Assembly: GCF_000002235.5 (NCBI RefSeq)
Contig: NW_022145596.1
Location: 2,269,352 to 2,333,351 of the forward strand
Direction of reading: 5' to 3'
DNA from: Strongylocentrotus purpuratus
Lineage: Eukaryota > Echinodermata > Echinoidea > Camarodonta > Strongylocentrotidae
Length of the DNA: 64,000 bases
In this document: one piece after another, positions 45,221-57,203 of the stretch
Position numbering within the stretch: position 1 is the first letter of the stretch
How the letters are laid out: every line of letters starts with the position of its first letter
Notes under the pieces: generated by a model
Told to the model about the DNA's origin: nothing
The model's database searches: none
What the model saw: only the letters and a program-made list of their open reading frames with translations
Position numbers and translations under genes: made by a program

Positions 45221-45257
<37 letters not shown>
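45221..45257. repeat. (CT)n microsatellite
   Basis: Pure CT run; a G tract follows at about 45344-45356. Confidence 0.95.
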
Positions 45258-45262
<5 letters not shown>

Positions 45263-45359
45263 CCTCCCTCCTTGCCCCTCCCTGCCCCTCCCTCTCTCTT
45301 TTAAAAAATGTCTTGTCCTCTTTTCCACCATGTCGGTGGTGGTGGGGGGGGGGGGGAGT

Positions 45360-47777
45360 AGCACATGTTCTTTCATGCCCCTATGATCAACGTTTCACAG
45401 TATTTTATAACAAGCATGATATATATAATGTACTAACCTTTTTTTCTAAGGGAGTGGAATTTTGTCCTCGAATCCGCCTACGTAATTATCCCGATTAAAA
45501 TCTATCCTGTTCCACCAAATAAATGCAAACCTGATTCCATGAAAATATCATGGAACCTACACCAGTGATTGTGTTATCATGTAATAGGACATAATCTGGA
45601 CCAGCAACAGGTACAAGATAAATCAAACACCGATGGAGTGAAATTAGACCGTTTTTTGAATCGCCACCTGCCAGATAATAATTACTTAGAATTCAACTAT
45701 ATCCTGTCTGATACGCTAATATTTGCTCATTGTTCAATATTCCCATAATTGACCTTTTCACTTGTTCAATTTAGACGAAGATTTTTCATCAGATCACCAT
45801 ATAAAATCTGAATAATGAAAATAGGGGACCGGGCTTAATGGTGCGAGATAATTAAATTTAGAAATAATGCATGATAAGCGTAAATCTCAGTCCATGACGC
45901 GCAATCAATCAATTTCATAAATTAAATCGGTGTTTCGCAACATGATTTGTAGAAAAGTTTATAAGGGATAAAAAGGAAACCTCAGCTAAGGCATAACAAA
46001 TTAAGTTTCTTTGCTCAGGGTTTCTACACGCTATATGGTGAATACTCTTTATTCATTGCTCATGGCCGGCCTCGATCGCTCTTGCGTCGTCTGTTGAGCT
46101 TAATGCAATGACATGTATTATGTAAACAATTTTTAGCTTCGCGCGCTTTTTGCGACCGCGTGATCACCTGAATCATTCACAAATCAAATGAAATTTTAAA
46201 CGTTAAACAAGAAATTACGTGCGATGAAAATGATGATACCATAAAAATTGATTTAATTATCTCGGCCCAATTACTCTCGGCAATCTTGTGCTTAAAGCCG
46301 CACTCATGGTATATAGCAGATTAACCGAGGGCAAAAAAAAAATCACTCTAGTATATTAGATGCCGAAAACTTTTTTAATTCTACTTTTACGTATTTCACA
46401 TTTCCCTTTTAGTTTAACCATCTTCCTTTCTATTTCAAAAGTCTTCAAAATGAAGTATTCCTAGATAAATTCCATATGCTAGACCACACAAAAAGTTGTG
46501 AGCTAAGTTTCAGTTAGGTTTTCTTTTTAAGTATGTAGAAAAATCAAATTAAATGGTTATATATAAAACAAAAGGAAATAAAGACATTGAAGAATTATAC
46601 AAACCAGACGCAAATAAAAAAGATAGAAAAAATGTGCTAGTTCAAGTACATTTACAGTAAACATTTAATTTTAATACACCTTTTAAACCTTTGTCGAATA
46701 TAAATCGAGAACAAGGAATAAAAATGAAAACATCAATTCTACCTACTACTCCAAATGCTAGTTTATGATGAGCTCATGATAAGCGTGACGATCTTAATAC
46801 AAGATAAACTTATCTTAATTTGATAAAAATCTGTAATTTTATAATTTTCTGTTGCTGATCAAGGTGGCTCATTCATTTTACAATATACACTGCTAGAACT
46901 GTCAACATAAATATAGTTTAACATTTAATTTCATGCAGTGTTACACTACTATTAATTTTCAACCCTTGATGTCTTTCAATCTCTGTTACCATCGACTCAT
47001 GCCCGTATTTAACCAGCCTTGCAGTCAAAGTTTCGAATCCAAACTTTTTGGTCTATATCTGTTGAGACACCCTGTACAAATAAAAAAGCGGTTAGGTTTT
47101 TAACCACCAAAAAAAAAGAACAAATGTTTGTTTAATTTATACCGTGATTATACATTTCATTCCTAATTGAATTAGTAATATATAATTCAATTGAAAAGAT
47201 ACGCACTTGCCATTACACAAGATTACACCAATTCAATTAATGCATTCTGACAGATGCTTGGATTAAACAGATTCTAGTTTCTGATTTACAAGGGTTAGGA
47301 TACGATCTCCGCAAAAGGGAGGTGATAACAATGCAGATTATTTTTAATTCACTTAATTCAACCGAAAAGTGGGGTAATTTTACGAGCCGTAAAGCCACAA
47401 GTGTGAATTTTTCATGCAGATCCGTTGACTATTATGAAGCAAGCCTGCATCCAATCCTTGGTATCGTCTGATTGACATCCGGGAACTAAAGGTCGATTCA
47501 CACCATGTGAAAGTGCTTATACGGTTCGTTAGGAAAGTTTAGTATACCCTACGATGTATTATACGAAATCCTAGGAAATTCCTGAAAACATTTAGACAAA
47601 CGCTATAATGCTCTAAACGCTAGGTTCATCCCTAAATATACTCTCCAAATTAGGAAAGTATAGATAATTCAATGCGAAATCCATGCTATACAAACTCGCC
47701 GAAGAAATGGGAGGCATTAATGTAAACCCTGTCGCGAAAGCATGGTTTTTGAAGGCTCGTTTAAATCTATCAAACAT
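45360..47777. other. Intergenic unique sequence, 2.4 kb
   Basis: No gene. 46060-46170 is CpG-richer and contains TGTAAACA (forkhead-type word). Otherwise AT-rich and repeat-free, another candidate regulatory stretch. Confidence 0.5.
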
Positions 47778-47838
47778 ATTGATGACAGGCGCGGATCCAG
47801 GGGGGGGGCCGAGCGGGCCTTGGCCCCCCCCCCCCCGC

Positions 47839-47869
<31 letters not shown>

Positions 47870-48087
47870 AGAGAAAAAAGGAAAAGAAGGGAAAGGGAAA
47901 GGGAGAGAAAGGGAAAGAAAGAAGAGGAAGAAGAAAAGAAAAGGGGGGAGAAGGAGATCGGGGGGCCGAAAGGGCCTTGCCTCCAAAGCTGTTGACCCCC
48001 CCCCCCCCCAATCAAAAAAATAAGAGAGAAGGAAGGAAAGGGAAAGAAAAAAGGAAAAGAGGAGATACTGGCGTACTGATACTGATT

Positions 48088-48480
48088 GCTCATCTGACCG
48101 TGATTAATGAAACCCCAAAGCTTTCGGGGCTCTGCCCCCTGGATTCCGCCTTGGGCCCTACGCCGGGCCCTTAGATGCTCATCTGATGGTAATTTAATGC
48201 CTAAAACCCCTCTTTTGGAGGGCTCCGCCCCCTGGACCCTACGCCAAATAGTGACCTTCCAGTGTCACAAAATAATAGGTATTAAAAAAAAATGCTCATC
48301 TGACCATAATTAAACGCCTAAAACCCCTGAGTTTCCGGGGCCGGCTCCGCCGCCTCGAGCCCACCAGGGGCCCTAAGGCGGGCCCCTGAATGCTTATCTG
48401 ACCGTAATTTATTGCCTTAAACCCCTGAACTTGCGGGGTCGTAAAAGGTATCAAAATGTGTTTATCTGTAGCCAGGGGGG
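48088..48480. repeat. Four-unit array (89-117 bp units) inside the hAT element
   Basis: Units begin at about 48088, 48177, 48294 and 48392 with GCTCATCTGACC-like starts, then AATTTAATGCCTAAAACCCCT, then a GC-rich core such as GGGGCTCTGCCCC, a perfect 5-bp hairpin with a TCT loop. Confidence 0.82.
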
Positions 48481-48585
48481 CGGAGCGGTCCCCCGAAATC
48501 GGAAGAGGACGTAAGAAGCAAAAGAAGCTGACAAAGAACATCTTTGAAATTCGGACAAGGAGTAAGAGTATAGAGAACGGTACAG

Positions 48586-50735
48586 CGAATCGTCTTCTTT
48601 CTCTCACAATCTTATGAAACGTCAAAGCTTCCGCGCTTTGCGCGGGAGGGGGAACCTGAATTCAGAGGCGAGAACGGTAATACAAATCTTTAATGATTTA
48701 ATGAAACGTAAAAGCTTCCGCGCTTTGCGCGGCATGGGGGGGGGGGGAAACTAAATTCCGACGAGGATTATTTTCGAGAACGGTACAACGAATCGTCTTC
48801 TTTCTCTAATGATTTAATGAAAATTAAAAGCTTCCGCGCTTCGCGCGGGAGGGGGGAACCTGAATTCAGACGAGGATTTAGAGTCGAGAACTGTACAGCG
48901 AATCGTCTTCTTTCTCTCACAATCTTATGAAACGTCAAAGCTTCCGCGCTTTGCGCGGGAGGGGGAACCTGAATTCAGAGGCGAGAACGGTAATACAAAT
49001 CTTTAATGATTTAATGAAACGTAAAAGCTTCCGCGCTTTGCGCGGCATGGGGGGGGGGAAACTAAATTCCGACGAGGATTATTTTCGAGAACGGTACAAC
49101 GAATCGTCTTCTTTCTCTAATGATTTAATGAAAATTAAAAGCTTCCGCGCTTCGCGCGGGAGGGGGGAACCTGAATTCAGACGAGGATTTAGAGTCGAGA
49201 ACTGTACAGCCAATCGTCTTCTTTCTCTCATAATCTTATGAAACTTAAAAGCTTCCGCGCTTCGCGTGGGAGGGGGGGGGGGGGACCTGAATTCAGACGA
49301 GGATTAAGAGTCGAGAACTGTACAGCCAATCGTCTTCTTTCTCTCATAATCTTATGAAACTTAAAAGCTTCCGCGCTTCGCGCGGGAGGGGGGAACCTGA
49401 ATTCAGACGAGGATTTAGAGTCGAGAACTGTACAGCCAATCGTCTTCTTTCTCTCATAATCTTATGAAACTTAAAAGCTTCCGCGCTTCGCGTGGGAGGG
49501 GGGGGGGGACCTGAATTCAGACGAGGATTAAGAGTCGAGAACTGTACAGCCAATCGTCTTCTTTCTCTCATAATCTTATGAAACTTAAAAGCTTCCGCGC
49601 TTCGCGTGGGAGGGGGGGGGGGACCTGAATTCAGACGAGGATTAAGAGTCGAGAACTGTACAGCCAATCGTCTTCTTTCTCTCATAATCTTATGAAATTT
49701 AAAAGCTTCCGCGCTTCGCGTGGTAGGGGGGGGGAACCTGAATTCAGACGAGGATTAAGAGTCGAGAACTCTACAACGAATCGTCTTTTTTCTTTATTAG
49801 TTTAATGAAACGTCAAAGCTTCCGCGCTTCGCGCAGGAGGGAGAGGGGGTGACTGAATTTAGACGAGGATTAAGAGTCGAGAACTTTACAACGAATCGTC
49901 TTCTTTCTCTAATAATTTAATAAGTCGTAAAACTTTCCGCGCTTCGCGCAGGAAGGGGAAAAACTGAATTCATACGAAGAATAATAGTCGAGAACGGTAC
50001 AACGAATCGTCTTCTTTCTTTAATAGTTTAAGAAAAAGTCAAAGCTTCCGCGCTTTGCGCAGGAGGGGGAGGGGGGCTGAATTTAGAGAAAGATTTAGAG
50101 TCGAGAACTCTACAGCCAATCATCTTCTTTCTCTCACAATCTTATGAAACTTAAAAGCTTCCGCGCTTCGCACGGGAGGGGGGGGGACCTGAATTCAGAC
50201 AAGGATTAAGAGTCGAGAACTCTACAACGAATCGTCTTTTTTCTTTATTAGTTTAATGAAACGTCAAAGCTTCCGCGCTTCGCGCAGGAGGGAGAGGGGG
50301 TGACTGAATTTAGACGAGGATTAAGAGTCGAGAACTTTACAACGAATCGTCTTCTTTCTCTCACAATCTTATGAAAATTAAAAGCTTCCGCGCTTCGCAC
50401 GGGAGGGGGGGGGGGACCTGAATTCAGACAAGGATTAAGAGTCGAGAACTCTACAACGAATCGTCTTCTTTCTTTAATAGTTTAATGAAACGTCAAAGCT
50501 TCCGCGCTTCGCGCAGGAGGGAGAGGGGGTGACTGAATTTAGACGAGGATTAAGAGTCGAGAACTTTACAACGAATCGTCTTCTTTCTCTAATAATTTAA
50601 TAAGTCCTAAAATTTTCCGCGCTTTGCGCGGGAGGGGAAAAACTAAATTCGGACGAAGATTAAGAGTCGAGAACGGTACAACGAGTCGTCTTCTTTCTCT
50701 AATAATTTAATGAAACGTCAAAGCTTCCGCGTTTC
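48586..50735. repeat. Twenty-unit minisatellite (about 113 bp) inside the hAT element
   Basis: The core CCGCGC occurs at 48631, 48718, 48834, 48944, 49031, 49145, 49255, 49371, 49481, 49595, 49709, 49822, 49937, 50048, 50161, 50273, 50388, 50502, 50617 and 50727. Spacing is 110-116 bp apart from two 87-bp intervals. Each unit reads: AAAGCTT, CCGCGC-TTY-GCGCGG hairpin, a G tract, CTGAATTCAGACGAGGATT, GAGTCGAGAAC, AACGAATCGTCTTCTTTCT, then an A/T-rich spacer. Neighbouring units group into higher-order repeats. Confidence 0.93.
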
Positions 50736-50895
50736 GCGTTTGCACCGACCCCCCCCCCCCGCATTACGTCATTGTTGGTCAACATTACGTACCAATATTT
50801 GGCTCGCATAATTTGAAATTTGGGCCCCCCCCCTAAGAAATCCTGGATCCGCGCCTGATTGATGACAACAATATATTTAAGTGCCTCCCCATTTG

Positions 50896-50920
50896 CTCTC
50901 TCTCTCTCTCTCTCTCTCTT
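50896..50920. repeat. (CT)n microsatellite
   Basis: Short pure CT run just outside the hAT element. Confidence 0.93.
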
Positions 50921-51660
50921 CTATATAATTATCATGGCATATCCTAAAAATATACAGCAGCTACAAATATTCATTATTCCTGGATGAAAAGTATAGTTTC
51001 CAGGATAGCATGGAAGAGATTACACATTGGAATTTCAATAAGTAATGAATTACGTGTACTTTATATCGCCATCATCAGGATAACTAGAAGGGTAAGGTCG
51101 CACGGTCACCGGGACAAAGATTTCCGAAATACACGTTCAAATTCAATTTAGGCAAACTATTAAAACCAAAATAAAGCTTAACCACAATCATATATTTTCA
51201 CGAAATAAAATTGTATGACCTTTTAAAACCACCAGATTTACCTGAAAAAGATTTTTTTTTAAATAAAAAAAAATAAAAAAGATAATGAAGAAAGATCTTA
51301 TTCGTAGAATTAGACTTACTACTTTTAACCATAATTAAAATCACAAAGTTCTCATTGGAAGAACAAGTATGTTTTCAAACATGACGAGTCGGAACTAGGT
51401 TATGATTTATCTCGTGTATAAACATTCCTTATCGATTATTGCAGTGAATCCGAGAAAGATCATGTTAAAGAAAAATGGTTTTGAAAATCAGAATAAGAGG
51501 ATTTGTGCATAATTGTGCTTGTTAGAATATGAACAAATGTATGAGATACATAACAGATTGTGCAGTGTGATCTACTCTAGGAAAAAACTGTGAAACAGAT
51601 AAGGAAATTCATTGCTGTGAGGTGGTATAGAAGAGCAATACGAAAAGGAGAAATAGGGGT
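50921..51660. other. Intergenic unique AT-rich sequence
   Basis: No gene or repeat recognised. Confidence 0.6.
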
Positions 51661-51661
<1 letters not shown>

Positions 51662-51713
<52 letters not shown>

Positions 51714-52105
51714 GGTAGGGGGATAAAGAAAGAAAGGGAGAGGATGAGAGAGGAAGGAGGAAGAGAAAAAGAGATAAATAAAGTAAAAGAGGAGAGAGGG
51801 AATAAAACTAAAGGGAGGTATATATTAAGACATTTTGCATAATCTAAATAAATTCAATATTATATAATAAGATTATACTAATAAAAAGGAAATAAGAAAA
51901 AAGATAACAGGGAAAAGCTAATTACAAAAATAAGGAGATAAAGATAGAGAGACAAAGAGAGAGAGGCAGAGACAGAGAGACAGAGAGACATAGATTGAAA
52001 ATGAGAGTGGGTAGGGGAGGAAGAGAGAGGGGGAGAGAGAGAGAGAGAGAGAGAGTAAGAGTGGGGGAGGGGGAGAGAGAGCGAGAGAAAGAAAGAAAGT
52101 GGACG
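51662..52105. repeat. (GA)n microsatellites and purine tract
   Basis: Pure GA at 51664-51710, then purine-rich sequence with further GAGA blocks at 51950-52000 and 52022-52100. Confidence 0.93.
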
Positions 52106-52631
52106 GCGAAGGCGGAACCTGATGCTAAGTGCTTTATTCGCAGATCGTTATAGAATCAACTGGAAATCATTAGCTTTCTAATATTTCCACCAGATGGGAA
52201 ATGATTATTGGTAATTAGTGATAAGTTACACCCCAACACCCATGAATTATATAACAATTATGTGTAAGAATGAGTAAAACTCCAGACACTGAAGTAATGT
52301 GTGAAAGCAACCAATTGGAATCAGGGAATCCTTTTGGGGAGAGAGACAATCGGATATTCATGAATAAACCAATATCTTAAAAATGAATGAAGAATTTAAA
52401 GATTGCGAATAATGTATTTGAGCAAAAACAAAGGAAAGAACCTTCATAAAAGACATTTATTTTAAATAATTTTCATTTGGTTTTATATTTTTATCATTTT
52501 CTTTCTAAACATTGTAATTTTCGGCTCACTTACGCGGAGGTTACTGTTATTGCTGGTATATGGGTGTAGGAGAGAGCAATAAAGAGAAGAGATAGCGGGC
52601 AAGGAAGAGGGGGAAAGAGAAGTAGGAAGGT

Positions 52632-52662
<31 letters not shown>

Positions 52663-54600
52663 GAGAGGGAGAGGCAGACGGACAGAGCGAAAAATATATA
52701 TATTATAGAGAATGAAAGGGGGATAGTTAAATACACAGTGACAGAAAGATAGACAGACATAATAATAGACAAAGAGAAAGAGCTAATGTCCAGAGACATA
52801 GCAAGATAATCACAGGATCATCAGATCAAAAGAAAGGTACAAAACATGATTTTTTAAGATTAGCAAATGATCTGAAAAAAGAACTATATGTAATAATCAG
52901 TTCATATCTTCTACCGATTGCCATACATCCTCATACAATATCAAACTAAATGATAATAATTCTTGTGAAAAGACTGCCCAATATTATTCTAACTGTTATG
53001 TCGAATGACGCTTATGTATTGTTGCATAATAAGCGTTTACATACAACTCATATAACTAGAAATTATATAAACCTAAAAAAGTTATTACAAGATACGCTCG
53101 TAAATGATCTTGCATTTTTCATTATTGAAAATACACAAAACAATCCAGCAGCCCAGTACACGGTCCGCGCTATATGTCCTGGGCTAATACTGTGTGGAGA
53201 TATCAGTCTTGTAATTCCAACAGTTTCAAGGAGAACAAGAAGAAAAGATGAAGAAAAAAAAAGATGCTGATGATGATGGTTATGAGTGCACACATGTAAA
53301 TAACACAGCCTCGATCGTTCGCTCTCCCCCTCTCTCACGCTCTCTTTCTAACTCTTAGGGCGATCGCGCGAGTGTATTATGATCCGCCGTGCATCGGCAG
53401 GCGCGTTCGACACCTCTCGACGATTCCCGGGGGCTTTAGAAGTCTGTCTCAGCCTGTAGTCTAATTACCTCGCTTGCAGGCGGGTCCCGAGGGAAGAAAG
53501 CAGAGTTTCTATTATACAGCGAGCTGGATATTATTAAGCTCAACTATATTATGATTATTATGATGATGGTTAGATGGGATTTGCACGGAAGAAGCTTCTT
53601 TGAAGGTTAGGGGATGGGGTATAGCTGGCAAGTCAGTTCTGCTCTCGTACAGGGTGAACAAAATATTGACCTCAACCATTATCATGTATGTAAGACGTGT
53701 AGCAAGACGAGGGAAAGTATGAATTCTTAATGACAGTAATATTTGATAAGGTCTTGGAGCGTTAACTAACACATTATCTGGAAGTAAACAGGAAAATTAT
53801 AGGTTAGATTAATGAGTCATTAATCCAAATCAAAATTGTTGAATTTGAGTCATATCCTGATTTCAAGTGTCCATAAGCTTGACGCTTTGCAAAAAAAATG
53901 TACGCTGTCATTTATATCATGAAAGTCTTTCTGTTAACGTTGTTGTTACAGGGACCCCATTATTTTTAATTGATTAATATACAAACTCGTAACCATGAAC
54001 ATTTTTTTAAAATACATAACTCAAATTTAGATTTGCAAAGCAGTGTCAATCATCATATCAATGTGTATTTTCAAACTCACTTCTTTGTTTTTCAACCGTT
54101 GCCTCTATTTCGCAATTTTGTGACAGCATTTAACAATAAGATGTGTAAAGCGCTTAGACAAAACATCAATGAAATCTAAAGTATGAAATCCAGAATTATG
54201 ATTTGTATTATCATCATTGTTATTATCATTATTATTGTAATTGTTTTGTTTTTTTCATCATCATTGAGGGTTAATGTATTTATACAAGAATACTTCTACA
54301 AAAAAGTCTCCGTTGTGCTTAAGTACAATCATTAAAATGGGGTAGGAATATCATTATAAAAGGAAATTCTTTTTTCTATGCTCTCACGAGAATTTATGGT
54401 ATTTTCTTCATGGAGGCGTAGTGATATTGAGTCACCTTAGAGTTTTCTATGAATGCAGCTCAACGCAGTAACCAGTGGGGCATGAAATGAAGCAGAATAA
54501 ACTTGAACTATGTTCTGCAGAAAGCGCTCTCTCATTCCTAGAATAGTGAATTACACTGCTCTATCGGTCAACCGTTATCCTTCATCAAACTCTACCCTAC
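52106..54600. other. Intergenic with a CpG-rich block
   Basis: A GA patch lies at 52615-52675. 53330-53510 is strikingly GC- and CpG-rich for the region (CGATCGCGCGAG, GGCAGGCGCGTTCGAC) and ends in CTAATTACCTCGC. The remainder is AT-rich without genes; short open frames have no coding character. Confidence 0.5.
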
Positions 54601-55010
54601 TCTAGCTCTTCCCCTCTCTCTTTCTCTCTCCCTCTCTCTCTCTTTCTCTCTCTCCCCTCTCTCCCCTCTCTCCCTCTCTCTCTCGCCATCTCTTAGTATT
54701 ATGTATATTTTCTTTCTTTGCATCTCTCTCCTTTCTCTCCCTCTCTTATCCCCGGTTTCCACTTTCTCCCCTCTCTCTCTCTCCCCCTCTCTCTCTCTCT
54801 CCCTCCCTCTCTCTCGCCATCTCTTAGTATTATGTATATTTTCTTTCTTTGCATCTCACTCCTTCTCTCCCTCTCTCATCCCCGGCTTCCACTTTCTCCC
54901 CTCTCTCTCTCTCCCCCCTCTCTCTCTCTCTCCCTCCCTCTCTCTCGCCATCTCTTAGTATTATGTATATTTTCTTCCTTTTTGTCCCTGTCACCCTATA
55001 CAAAGGTCAG
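54600..55010. repeat. 131-bp tandem repeat built on (CT)n
   Basis: CGCCATCTCTTAGTATTATG recurs at 54684, 54815 and 54946 (period 131), with CT-rich sequence and TCCCCGGNTTCCACTTTCTC between. Two full units plus flanking parts; the copies are almost identical. Confidence 0.9.
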
Positions 55011-55391
55011 ATAAATTACTTCTTTTCATATTTGCATCATGTGATATTTACAAAAATATATTATTATATATTATTATTATTATAATTTTAATCATTGTAT
55101 TGTTATTTCTTTAAAATAGTATCACCAAATCACATTTGGAATTTTCAAGCTTTTCAGCATCGTTTTAAGTATGCAGAGTATATTCGACTGGAATTCTCCG
55201 TTGACCATAGTAATATATTTGTTTATTATCATTAAGTAATTTTAAGTACTTTGCGTACCACATTTCACTACAATTCTGTTTTAAAATCAGCTTTTGATAT
55301 GACTTTGGCAGAGTAACTATTTCCACTAAATGCCAGTTGAAATATAGGCTCAGTGTAACCGAGTGTTCAAAAGGCCTCAACCCCCCCTTCC

Positions 55392-55394
<3 letters not shown>

Positions 55395-55434
<40 letters not shown>

Positions 55435-55445
55435 TCTCTCTCTCT
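55395..55445. repeat. (CT)n microsatellite
   Basis: CT run that directly abuts the left end of the palindromic element. Confidence 0.95.
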
Positions 55446-55447
55446 AA

Positions 55448-56387
55448 TATACACTGTTGGTCATAATGATGGAATATTTATTTTACCCAGTTTAGGGAAG
55501 GATTTGAAAAAATTATTTATTTCTAATAGATCTAGATAATGGCATACATTCTCAGATTTTATTGAATATTAATTTGCGAGTGTTTGTTTTGCGTGACTGC
55601 TTAATCATATGTGTTCTTCTATGCTAATCAGATAAGGGACCTACGTCCTTAAGTCATAATTGACAGTAATGAGGATTAGTGCCTCACAAAAGGGCACTAA
55701 TATATAGCTGATCGACACGATTTTTATCCTGGGGCCTCACAGTAACGAGGCCATTGCTTAGCCCCTGAATCATGACTGTACGCAGTGTTTGCTAGGGTAC
55801 GCGGCCCCTTCCACAAATCCCCCAAAACGAAGAAAATGCAATAAATTGTCAAAAATTCATTGCATTTCCCCCGGCCCCCAACAGAAAATAATATTCGGTA
55901 GGGCCGTGCATTATGGTTCAAGGCATGGCCACATAGAGGAATTTTTCCTGTTGGAGGCCGGGGGGAAATCCAATGAATTTTTGACAATTTATTGCATTTT
56001 CTTCGTTTGGGGGGATTTGTGGAAGGGGCCGCGTACCCTAGCAAACACTGCGTAAAGTCATGATTCAGGGGCTAAGCAATGGCCTTGTTACTGTGAGGCC
56101 CCAGGATAAAAAATCGTGTCGATCAGCTATATTAGTGCCCTTTTGTGAGGCATTAATCCTCATTACTGTCAATTATGATTTAAGGACGTAGGTTCCCTAG
56201 CTGATTAGCATAGTAGCACACATATGATTTAGCAGTCACGCAAAAACAAACACTCGCAAATTAATATTCAATAAAATCTGAGAATGTATGCCATTATCTA
56301 GATCTATTAGAAATAAATAATTTTTTCAAATCCTTCCCTAAACTGGGGTAAAAATAAATATTCCATCATTATGACCAACAGTGTATA
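55448..56387. mobile_element. 940-bp palindromic DNA element with about 440-bp arms
   Basis: The left arm begins TATACACTGTTGGTCATAAT (55448) and the right arm ends in its inverse (56387). The arms match over nearly their full length with scattered substitutions and small gaps, around a centre near 55918 with a 30-60 bp unpaired middle. The CACTGTTGGTCA-type end next to TA fits Tc1/mariner-like MITEs. The same 26-residue start (MLGYAAPSTNPPKRRKCNKL..) appears in open frames on both strands purely because of the symmetry. Confidence 0.85.
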
Positions 56388-57115
56388 ATACATATATTAT
56401 CTATCTTTCTATTTCTCTCTCTCTCTCTTTCTCTCTGGAGAATTACAACAAAACTATATACATTTTATTAAACTTGAACTGTACTTGAACTTTAAGACAA
56501 TTACTCTCCAATAATAATCACATAACAAAAATTAAACAAAGCTACATTTAATAATCAGTTAAATTAGAATTGAATACATAATAACAAGATGAAAAGGCCA
56601 ATAAAAATGCTTTATCATTTGCCTATGAAATGTATCTGTTATATACATTTTATTTAGGCCTCTTCGCCGTTTTTTGTACTCTCTCCTCCTCTTTCTTCCA
56701 TTTCCTTTATCTATCACTATGTCCATCTCCCTTTCTCTCACTCATCTTAACTCTCTTCTCACAGCCTAAACACCAGCCATCAACCATCATCGCTCCTCAG
56801 CTGTGTATTTAACATCGGTAATATTTCCTTTCTCTATATTATCTCTCACTCGACCCCTTTTCTTCGGTCGCCACGCGAACGACGTCCTTGTCAACACGAG
56901 TCTCTCCCGGTCGATATCTCCGTTCACTTCATGATCACCTCCTCGTCGATATATGCGTGACGAGGCGGCGAAAAGGAGAAACATATATGTGTTTTGTCGA
57001 ATATTATATTTCCTATATTTCACACTAGGTTTAAGTGGGAAGTGACAGACACACGTTTAAACGTGTATCATGTCAGTATACTCGTGTTGAGGTAATAGGG
57101 ATGCAGGCAGAGCAA
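56388..57115. other. Intergenic with a CpG-richer patch
   Basis: 56840-56970 holds clustered CpG (GGTCGCCACGCGAACGACG, TCGATATATGCGTGACGAGG) in otherwise AT-rich sequence. No gene recognised. Confidence 0.5.
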
Positions 57116-57170
57116 AGAATCGAGGAAGATGGAGAGAGAAGGGAGTTAGATTCGAAAAGGGAGAGAGAAA

Positions 57171-57203
<33 letters not shown>

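Larger units (their letters stand above)
47786..50857. mobile_element. 3.07-kb non-autonomous hAT element carrying two minisatellite arrays
   Basis: Termini CAGGCGCGGATCCAGG (47786-47801) and CCTGGATCCGCGCCTG (50842-50857) are exact inverted copies. The exact direct repeat ATTGATGA flanks them (47778-47785 and 50858-50865). From left to right the interior holds G, C and A homopolymers with a purine-rich stretch (47800-48060), a four-unit array (48088-48480), a 20-unit array (about 48586-50735), then 120 bp of unique sequence before the right end. No transposase or zinc-finger coding sequence exists on either strand; open frames inside are low-complexity or repeat-driven. Confidence 0.9.

Noticed and set aside
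47683..48174. 163-codon frame across the left end of the hAT element
   Set aside because: Lys/Arg/Gly low complexity produced by homopolymer and purine tracts; it crosses the transposon boundary.
49344..49685. Minus-strand frame with a repeated 38-residue unit
   Set aside because: Two neighbouring 114-bp minisatellite units happen to keep frame; other units of 110, 113 and 116 bp break it, so it is not a repeat protein.
55724..56055. Open frames on opposite strands with the same protein start
   Set aside because: A direct consequence of the palindromic element; no homology.
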